This document shows, piece after piece, positions 15,516 through 20,785 of a stretch of 20,785 nt of DNA. Position 1 is the first letter of the stretch. The number at the start of each line of letters is the position of its first letter. The stretch is from Sandaracinus sp. (GTDB taxonomy: Bacteria; Myxococcota_A; Polyangia; Polyangiales; Houyiibacteriaceae): contig JACKEH010000071.1 in the NCBI GenBank assembly GCA_020633125.1, positions 1 to 20,785 on the forward strand. The letters run 5' to 3'. Both the position numbers and the translations under genes were made by a program. A model generated the notes under the pieces. That model made no database searches and was not told the origin of the DNA. It saw nothing but the letters and a program-made list of their open reading frames with translations.

Positions 15516-15725
15516 ATGCGCCTGCTCGTCTTCGCGGTGTGCCTGACGCTGGTCGCCCTCTCCGTGCACGTCGGGGACCTTCACCTCGCCCTCGCGCTGG
15601 CGGGCGTGAAAGCGACGTTGGTCGGGCTGGAGCTCATGGAGGTGCGGCGTGCAGCATGGCTGCACGTGGCGCTCTTCGTTGGCTTCGTGCTCGTGCTCAC
15701 CGGCGCGCTCACGCTCGTCGCGTGA
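15516..15725 (+). CDS. norF: Small COX4/NorF-like membrane protein
   Basis: 69 residues, with two or three hydrophobic segments. The Lys in AGVKATLVGLELMEVRRA matches the K-x10-L/M-R pattern of prokaryotic cytochrome oxidase subunit IV and NorF. The ATG lies 4 bases after the COX3-like stop, so the pair is surely co-transcribed, as norE and norF are in denitrifiers. Function is probably assembly or stability of a heme-copper oxidase or nitric oxide reductase. Confidence 0.75.
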   Translation: MRLLVFAVCLTLVALSVHVGDLHLALALAGVKATLVGLELMEVRRAAWLHVALFVGFVLVLTGALTLVA

Positions 15726-15781
15726 GCCGCACGCGCGGCGGTCGGGACGCGGCCCTCGGGAAGCACGTGGGCGTGAGGGCC
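15726..15781 (+). terminator. Hairpin-rich spacer between convergent genes
   Basis: Two inverted repeats lie between the NorF-like stop and the end of the minus-strand unknown gene: GCCGC/GCGGC with a 4-base loop (15726-15739), and GGCCCTC/GAGGGCC with a 17-base loop (15751-15781). Neither is followed by a U-run. They may form weak terminators. A direct repeat CGTGAGGGCC also occurs twice here (15772-15781 and 15787-15796). Confidence 0.35.
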
Positions 15782-15801
15782 CCAACGTGAGGGCCGTGGA
15801 G

Positions 15802-16308
15802 TCAGGAGAAGACGCGCAGGCGGGTCTTGCCGTCGCCGCGCGAGTCCTCCACGGGCGGCGCGGGCTCCTGAACCGGTGCTTCCATGCGGACGATTCGAAT
15901 GCTCGCGGGGCCGCGCAGCAGCGTGTCGATCCAAGTCACGCCTTCGTGGCGATAGTGAATCTGAATTCCGCGAACCTTCCCGAGCAACAAGAGCAACCGA
16001 GCCTGGTCGAGGGCGACGCGCGGTTCGTCGGCCCGTTCTTCGGCGTCGTTCTTGACGAAGACGGCGAAGATCTCGGCGTGCTCCGCCAAGTCGTCCATCA
16101 GCGCCTCGAAGAGCGCGCCATCCAGCTCCGCTTGGTACACCTCCGGTAGCGGCACCGGCTCGTGGTCGAAGCTCACACGCTCGACGACCTCCATCCCGTC
16201 CGCGGCGTTCCCTTCGGTCGTGGCGTCCGTCGAAGTCGCCGTTGCCGCGAGAGGCGTCGGAGGACCGTCGCCACCGGGCCCGTCGGAATCACCGACCCGC
16301 GACGTCAT
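15802..16308 (-). CDS. Unknown protein coupled to napB
   Basis: 168 residues; I do not recognise the family. The N-terminal ~45 residues are Gly/Pro/Thr-rich and probably disordered. The centre has an acidic helix-like stretch (ELDGALFEALMDDLAEHAE) and a hydrophobic helix (DQARLLLLLGKVRG). A beta-rich end contains IQIHYRHEGVTWIDTLLRG and then S-I-R-I-V-R. No signal peptide, Cys or heme motif is seen, so it is likely cytoplasmic. The ATG overlaps the napB stop (ATGA at 16305-16308), so it is the last gene of the nap operon and probably serves nitrate reductase expression, assembly or regulation. It is not a recognisable napC, napF, napG, napH or napL. Confidence 0.75.
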   Translation of the reverse strand: MTSRVGDSDGPGGDGPPTPLAATATSTDATTEGNAADGMEVVERVSFDHEPVPLPEVYQAELDGALFEALMDDLAEHAEIFAVFVKNDAEERADEPRVALDQARLLLLLGKVRGIQIHYRHEGVTWIDTLLRGPASIRIVRMEAPVQEPAPPVEDSRGDGKTRLRVFS

Positions 16309-17120
16309 GGCGCCGCTCCGATCGGTCCCAGCTCGGCGAGGGGCCGGAGGTCGTACTCCGCCGAGGGCGCATGGCATTGCGTGCAGCTCTGGCGCCACGG
16401 GTGTGAGGTGCGGAGTCCTTCGGCGAGCACGCCGTGACAGCTGTCGCATCGTTCACGCATCTGCGTGGCGTGGGGAATCACCGGCGGAGCTCCCTCCCAG
16501 GCACGTGGTCCGGAGGTCGGCGCTTCGAGACCGACGAACTGCGTGTCGATCGGCGGCCCACCCACCGATGCGCGCTCGGCGCTCGGCATCGAATGCACGT
16601 CCTCCACGTGACACTGGGAGCAGCTCGCGTAGGTCTCGTGGGACATCATTCGAGCCACGCGGCCCTCGAGCACGAAGCCATCCTGATGGCACGCGACGCA
16701 GTCGAGTGAGCCGGTCTGCGTCATGGGGTGCGGCACCCGGGGGGGCGCACCGTCGTAGGCACGGCGCTGCTGACGCAACGCCAGAGCGCCGGAGATTTCC
16801 TCCGCCGTGGCGACAGGAGGCTCTTCGGTCAACGCGCGTCGCCCCTCGCGCGCCATCGCGCCGAAGGCCGCGAGCTGCCGCGACTCGGCCGCCTGCGCAG
16901 CGAAACCCGCCGCGAGGTCGGCGTGGCTCGGGGCTCGGGGAAGGTCGGACGAGACCTCTCGCGACCCACGCAGCTCGAACGCCGCGTCCGGCGCCGGGGC
17001 GATGCCAGTGAAGAACCCGATCACGGCCACCGCGAGCACCGCGGAAGCGACCACGGGCACGACCCGAGCCCCGTTCGACGACGTCGTGTCGGACGTCGTT
17101 CGCTGCTCCTCGTCGCTCAT
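16305..17120 (-). CDS. napB: Membrane-anchored tetraheme NapB-like protein (tandem duplication)
   Basis: 271 residues, nearly twice the usual NapB. Residues 19-41 form an uncleaved-looking membrane anchor with no lipobox. Four heme motifs occur: CVACH (141-145), CSQCH (167-171), CDSCH (225-229) and CTQCH (246-250). They lie in two modules, each beginning R-A-Y/W-D/E-G-A-P-P-x-x-P-H, then a C-x2-C-H, then a conserved S-H, then C-x-Q-C-H. Each copy keeps the two distal His candidates (131 and 161; 217 and 240) expected of bis-His NapB. It should pass electrons from the quinol side to NapA. Normal NapB has one such module and two hemes. Start ATG overlaps the napA stop. Confidence 0.88.
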   Translation of the reverse strand: MSDEEQRTTSDTTSSNGARVVPVVASAVLAVAVIGFFTGIAPAPDAAFELRGSREVSSDLPRAPSHADLAAGFAAQAAESRQLAAFGAMAREGRRALTEEPPVATAEEISGALALRQQRRAYDGAPPRVPHPMTQTGSLDCVACHQDGFVLEGRVARMMSHETYASCSQCHVEDVHSMPSAERASVGGPPIDTQFVGLEAPTSGPRAWEGAPPVIPHATQMRERCDSCHGVLAEGLRTSHPWRQSCTQCHAPSAEYDLRPLAELGPIGAAP

Positions 17121-19525
17121 GTCGACGCCCCGCGCGGCGCACGTCGGATCCGCACCGCGCACTTCTTGTAGTCGGGCTGCTTCGAGAACGGGTCGTACTC
17201 GTGCAGCGTGACGAGGTTGATCCGCAATCGCTCGTCGAAGAAGGGCACGAAGACGCTCCCCCGTGGCGGCTGCCCTCGGCCGTCGATCCAAGCCGTGATG
17301 TCGAGGTGACCTCGACGCGACTCGATCCGGACGAGATCGCCTTGAGCGATTCCCAGTCGCCGTGCGTCGTCGCGGTGCAACTCGACGTACGCCTGCGGCA
17401 TCGCGCGTCGCAACGGCGGGATGCGCATCGTCATCGTGCCCGAGTGCCAGTGCTCCAGCACACGGCCGGTGCACAGCCAGAACGGGTACTCCTCGTCCGG
17501 CACCTCGGGGGGAGGTGTGTAGGGATGGAACCAGATCTGCGCGCGATCGTCTTCGCTCGTCGAGTGGTAGAACTGGAAGCCGTCGCCTTGCGGCACGAAG
17601 GGGTCTTCGCCCTCGACGAAGCGATACCGCGTCTCGCGCCAAGTGCCGTCGTCGGTTTCGACCACGGGCCACCGAAGCCCCCGTGCCCGCACGTACTCCC
17701 CGTAGGGCGCGAGGTTCTTGTGCTTGGTGGTGGAGAAGCCGCGGTACTCCTCGAAGAGTCGCTCGTCGACGTTGATGTCATAGTAGCGGCGGAAGTCCCA
17801 GGTCGGCACTTCGCGGCCGCGCTCGTCCTCCATGTGAAAGAGGAACTTCCCGTCGGCGTCGCGCATGGTCTCGAATCCGCGGTCGAAGAGGCGCCGCGCG
17901 ACCGCGAGGATCTGCCAACAATCGTCTCGCGCCTCACCGGGCGGCTCGATCATCTTGAACCACTGTTGGGTGCGCCGTTCGCTGTTGCCGAACATGCCGT
18001 TCTTCTCGACCCACATGGCCGAAGGCAACACGAGGTCCGCCGCGCGGGTCGTCAGCGTCGGGTACACGTCCGAGACGATCAGGAACTTGCCCTCGAGCTC
18101 TCGCGAACGGTCGAAGTACTCGGTCGCGTTCGGCATCGTCTGACCGGGATTGGTGACCTGCACCCAGATGGTGTCGATGTCACCGCCTTGGTCGGCAGGC
18201 AGACAAAAACGCCGGAACATCTCGACGGTGTGTGGCCCAATGCGGTCGCTGATGCGTCCGGCCGGGACGTTCCAGCGACGCTCGGCGGCCGCGCGATGCT
18301 CGGGTTTCGCGACCAGGGTGCCCCCCGGCAGGAGGTGCACGAGCGTTCCGACCTCGCGCACCGTGCCGCAAGCCGAAGGCTGACCCGTCAGACTGCTCGG
18401 GCCGTCGCCCTCGCGACCCCAATGGCCCGAGAGGAGGTGCACGCCGTGCACCAGCGAGTTGATCGCCGTACCCGCCGTGTGCTGGTTCATGCCCATGCAC
18501 CAGAAGCTCGCGATTCGCAGGTCTCGGTTGCCGAAGAGCTCTGCGAGCCGACGGATCTCGCGCGCGGGCACACCGCTGATCTCTTGCACGCGCTCCGGGG
18601 TGTACTCGGCGACGCGCGCCTTCCATGCCTCGAAGTCGATCGCCTCGCCCTGCAACGTGGGAGAGTCCGCTTGCGGCGCTCGGAACGCACAATGGTTCTC
18701 GACGAAGCGTCGATCGTAGGTTCCTTCTCGCACGAGCAGCGCCATGACTCCGAGCGCGATGGCGGTGTCGGTGTGGGGCTTGAACTCGAGGTAGTGATCG
18801 GCGAACCCCGTCGTGCGGGTGCGCCGCGTGCCGATGTCGACGAGCGTGGTCCGTTCTCCACGCGAGCGCCGATCCAAGAAGCGCGAGAAGAGCACGGGAT
18901 GCATCTCCGCGGGGTTGTTGCCCCAGCAGATCATCACGTCGCATCGGTCGAGGTCGTCGAAGCAACTCGCTGGCTCGTCGACGCCGTAGGTGGCGAGGAA
19001 GCCGGTCACCGCCGACGCCATGCAGAGGCGTGCGTTCGCCTCGATGTTGTTCGTACCGAGGCCCGCCTTGACGAACTTCGTCCCCGCGTACCCTTCCGGA
19101 ATCGTCCACTGTCCGCTGCCGTACAGCGCAAAACCGGCCGGATTGCGTTGAATGCGCTCGGCGATCACGTCGAGCGCTTGGTCCCACGAGATCGGGACCA
19201 GCTCACCGTTGCGTCGCAAGAGTGGGCGGGTGAGCCGATCGGGACCGTAGGGGGCGAGGCCGACGTGGTAGCCCTTCACGCACAGATGGCCCTTGTTCAC
19301 TTCCGCTTGTGGATCGGCCTGAATCGCGACGATGCGTCCCTGGCGGACGCCGACTTGTACGTGACACCCCGTTCCGCAGAAGCGGCACGGTGCCTTGTTC
19401 CACGTCACGCCGTCACGGGGTGACGAGCCGAGCGGAACGACCGAGCGTTGGGCTTCGACGGAGCCTGTCACCGCCGCGCTCGCCGCCGTCATCGCCATCT
19501 GACGCAAGAAGTCTCGGCGATCCAT
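17117..19525 (-). CDS. napA: Periplasmic nitrate reductase catalytic subunit
   Basis: 802 residues, near the usual ~830. The Tat signal RRDFLRQMAMTAASAA starts at residue 3. The 4Fe-4S cluster ligands are C47-x2-C50-x3-C54 and C82 (HLCVKG), with the electron-relay Lys84. Cys168 in NIEANARLCMASAVTG is the expected molybdenum ligand. Other family blocks are CDVMICWGNNPAEMHPV, FWCMGMNQHTAGTAIN and WVQVTNPGQTMPNA. It reduces nitrate to nitrite in the periplasm with a Mo-bis-MGD cofactor. The ATG at 19525 has GGAGGAG upstream, lying in the end of napD. The stop overlaps napB (ATGA). A relative such as an assimilatory reductase is unlikely, given the Tat signal and NapD/NapB neighbours. Confidence 0.96.
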   Translation of the reverse strand: MDRRDFLRQMAMTAASAAVTGSVEAQRSVVPLGSSPRDGVTWNKAPCRFCGTGCHVQVGVRQGRIVAIQADPQAEVNKGHLCVKGYHVGLAPYGPDRLTRPLLRRNGELVPISWDQALDVIAERIQRNPAGFALYGSGQWTIPEGYAGTKFVKAGLGTNNIEANARLCMASAVTGFLATYGVDEPASCFDDLDRCDVMICWGNNPAEMHPVLFSRFLDRRSRGERTTLVDIGTRRTRTTGFADHYLEFKPHTDTAIALGVMALLVREGTYDRRFVENHCAFRAPQADSPTLQGEAIDFEAWKARVAEYTPERVQEISGVPAREIRRLAELFGNRDLRIASFWCMGMNQHTAGTAINSLVHGVHLLSGHWGREGDGPSSLTGQPSACGTVREVGTLVHLLPGGTLVAKPEHRAAAERRWNVPAGRISDRIGPHTVEMFRRFCLPADQGGDIDTIWVQVTNPGQTMPNATEYFDRSRELEGKFLIVSDVYPTLTTRAADLVLPSAMWVEKNGMFGNSERRTQQWFKMIEPPGEARDDCWQILAVARRLFDRGFETMRDADGKFLFHMEDERGREVPTWDFRRYYDINVDERLFEEYRGFSTTKHKNLAPYGEYVRARGLRWPVVETDDGTWRETRYRFVEGEDPFVPQGDGFQFYHSTSEDDRAQIWFHPYTPPPEVPDEEYPFWLCTGRVLEHWHSGTMTMRIPPLRRAMPQAYVELHRDDARRLGIAQGDLVRIESRRGHLDITAWIDGRGQPPRGSVFVPFFDERLRINLVTLHEYDPFSKQPDYKKCAVRIRRAPRGAST

Positions 19526-19528
19526 GGC

Positions 19529-19795
19529 TCACTCCTCCGAACGGGGCTCGACCTCCGGATGCTCGTCCGAGAAGTCGTGAAAAACCGGAAGCACCGCGCC
19601 GACGCCCGTCATCGCCTGCACGCTCTTGAGGAGCTCTTGGCCTTCGTGCGTGCTGGGTGCCTCGACGACGATCGCCAAACGCCCCCCCATCTCGGGACCC
19701 AACAATACGCGTGAATCCCGCGACAACCGCGTCACGACGGCTTGTCGCTCCTGAGGTGTGGCAGGCAAGAGGACGACGGCACCCGTGATCGGCAT
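19529..19795 (-). CDS. napD: NapD, chaperone for the NapA Tat signal
   Basis: 88 residues, the usual NapD length. The start MPITGAVVLLPATPQERQA and the later block LKSVQAMTGVGAVLPVFHDF are typical of the ferredoxin-like fold of NapD. NapD binds the twin-arginine signal of NapA in the cytoplasm, delaying export until the molybdenum cofactor is inserted. It is the first gene of the operon, 3 bases from napA. GAGG lies 5 bases before the ATG. The upstream spacer (19796-19933) holds a candidate FNR-type box. Confidence 0.92.
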   Translation of the reverse strand: MPITGAVVLLPATPQERQAVVTRLSRDSRVLLGPEMGGRLAIVVEAPSTHEGQELLKSVQAMTGVGAVLPVFHDFSDEHPEVEPRSEE

Positions 19796-19873
19796 GAAGA
19801 CCTCGCGCGAAGCGTAAGAGAAATCGCTCGCGATGCTGCCGTGAATCGGACCTCGGCCACGTCACGCATGACT

Positions 19874-19887
19874 TTGATCACGCGCAA
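19874..19887. promoter_or_regulatory. Putative FNR-type box between napD and the tetraheme lipoprotein gene
   Basis: TTGATCACGCGCAA has a perfect TTGAT half-site and CAA in the second half, 8 of 10 fixed positions of TTGAT-N4-ATCAA. It lies in the 138-base divergent spacer, centred about 85 bases from the napD start and about 54 bases from the GTG of the plus-strand gene. It could control both operons. Confidence 0.55.
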
Positions 19888-19933
19888 CTCACTCCGACCT
19901 TGGCGCGCTTCACGCTTCAGGTAGGCTCCCGAC

Positions 19934-20659
19934 GTGATCGACTCGGCCCCAGCGCGACGTCTCGCACGCGGCTTCACGATCGTCTTCGCGCTCGTCGGTG
20001 CCTGCGCGCAGGGCGAGGACCACGGAGCGTGGCGTGCCGAGCTCTTCTCCGGAGAAGGACGCGCGGAGCCGTCGACGCACGCGTTCGAAGAGACGATTCG
20101 CCGACCGGAGCGTCTTCGCGGCATCGCGGCGCCGGGACCGGACGGCAGTGTGGTCCGGGTCGCGTGCTTCACGTGTCACGGTCTCTTGCAGGTCGAGCTC
20201 TCGGAGCGTGCCCCGACACCGATTCAGCCGGACGTCGGAGGGCCGCACGTGGGCCTCACCTTCGAGCACGGCCCGCTCGACTGCGCGCATTGCCACGACG
20301 CGAGCGATCCCAGCTGGCTGCACACGGCGGACGGGCATCGACTGCCGACCACCGAGGCGCTCGAGCTTTGCGCGCAATGCCACGGCCTCCAGTGGACCGA
20401 CTTTCAACATGGCGCGCACGGCGGCATGCGGGGGGCTTGGGACCTCAACGCGGGCCCGCGTGAACGCAACCACTGCGTCGACTGCCACGACCCGCACCGC
20501 CCCGCGTTCGGGCAATATCGGCCGATGCCGCCACCCCGCGATCGTTTCGTGCCGACGCCTCCTCATCGTGCGCATTCGGAGCACGGCGCGGAGTCGCCGT
20601 CGCGAGCGGAGCATCGGACGAGGGACGTAGACCAAGACTCCACGGAGGTGACGCCGTGA
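19934..20659 (+). CDS. Tetraheme cytochrome c lipoprotein
   Basis: 241 residues. The GTG start gives a basic N-terminus followed by FTIVFALVGACAQ, a lipobox with Cys24. Four heme motifs follow: CFTCH (78-82), CAHCH (117-121), CAQCH (146-150) and CVDCH (181-185). The His in GLTFEHGPLDCAHCH and FQHGAHGG are likely distal ligands, as in other cytochromes with doubled C-x2-C-H units. After residue ~200 the tail is charged and low in order. It is probably an outer-membrane- or periplasm-anchored electron carrier. It diverges from nap and overlaps the next gene by GTGA, so the pair may feed electrons to Nap or another terminal reductase. Confidence 0.88.
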   Translation: MIDSAPARRLARGFTIVFALVGACAQGEDHGAWRAELFSGEGRAEPSTHAFEETIRRPERLRGIAAPGPDGSVVRVACFTCHGLLQVELSERAPTPIQPDVGGPHVGLTFEHGPLDCAHCHDASDPSWLHTADGHRLPTTEALELCAQCHGLQWTDFQHGAHGGMRGAWDLNAGPRERNHCVDCHDPHRPAFGQYRPMPPPRDRFVPTPPHRAHSEHGAESPSRAEHRTRDVDQDSTEVTP

Positions 20660-20785
20660 GCGGGCTGAACCGACGTCGTTTGCTCAAGGGCGCCGGCGCG
20701 ACGCTCGGTGCGCTCGCATTCGCGAAGGCCGTCGAGCCCGTCTTCGAGTTCACGGGCAACCTCTCCGGAGACGAGTTTCTCCAGA
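20656..20785 (+). CDS. Tat-exported protein, 5' end only (probably Fe-S subunit)
   Basis: The frame runs off the end of the window after 43 residues. It starts with GTG at 20656, overlapping the cytochrome stop. A twin-arginine signal (NRRRLLKGAGATLGALAFA) is clear. The next residues resemble Tat-exported 4Fe-4S dicluster (NrfC-like) subunits found beside multiheme cytochromes, in which a membrane partner and molybdoenzyme often follow. No Cys cluster is visible yet, so the Fe-S role is inference from neighbours; the Tat signal is what the sequence shows. Confidence 0.7.
   Translation, partial: MSGLNRRRLLKGAGATLGALAFAKAVEPVFEFTGNLSGDEFLQ

Noticed and set aside
17121..17672. N-terminal extension of the napB frame
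   Set aside because: Low-complexity Arg-rich shadow of napA; the ATG at 17120 is followed by a proper membrane anchor.
17201..19423. 740-codon open frame antisense to napA
   Set aside because: Its translation is Arg-, His- and Glu-rich without any fold-like pattern; it mirrors the GC-biased codons of napA, which has full family motifs.

Overview
The window looks like a chromosomal segment of a high-GC Gram-negative bacterium, most likely a myxobacterium (Myxococcota, Polyangia or Sandaracinaceae-like). This rests on strong G/C bias at third codon positions, many lipoproteins with a lipobox, and a large myxobacterial-style multiheme lipoprotein with CX4CH motifs. The taxonomic call is inference; no rRNA or tRNA gene is present. 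Genes are densely packed, many neighbours overlap by 4 bases (ATGA or GTGA), and no stretch over 300 bases lacks a gene.

Layout. (1) Bases 1-1803, plus strand: the end of a nitrous-oxide-reductase accessory cluster (nosY end, nosL, a monoheme cytochrome c lipoprotein). (2) Bases 1874-7426, minus strand: a multiheme beta-propeller lipoprotein, a tryptophanase, and a CRP/FNR-family regulator whose start overlaps the tryptophanase stop. A hairpin follows the regulator. (3) Bases 7464-14405, minus strand: a compact operon of fatty acyl-AMP ligase-like enzyme, NAD-dependent epimerase/reductase, acyl carrier protein, acyl-CoA-dehydrogenase-like enzyme and B12-binding radical SAM enzyme, with a heme A synthase gene 20 bases further on. 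(4) Bases 14440-15725, plus strand: a Tat-exported HiPIP lipoprotein followed by NorE-like (COX3) and NorF-like (COX4) membrane proteins. (5) Bases 15802-19795, minus strand: a periplasmic nitrate reductase operon napD-napA-napB-unknown, in which NapB is a membrane-anchored tetraheme protein that looks like a tandem NapB duplication. (6) Bases 19934-20785, plus strand: a tetraheme lipoprotein and the start of a Tat-exported protein, divergent from nap.

How it fits together. Regions 1, 4, 5 and 6 point to respiratory nitrogen-oxide reduction: Nap for nitrate, Nor-associated and Nos-associated proteins, and several dedicated electron carriers. Three FNR-type palindromes (7413-7426, 14440-14453, 19874-19887) lie in promoter regions of the multiheme lipoprotein, the HiPIP/FAAL divergent pair and the nap/tetraheme divergent pair. 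They suggest one regulon, possibly read by the CRP/FNR protein encoded in the window. The FAAL-ACP-dehydrogenase-B12-radical-SAM operon is the best candidate for an undescribed pathway: a carrier-bound modified fatty acid or lipid, possibly switched on with anaerobic respiration.
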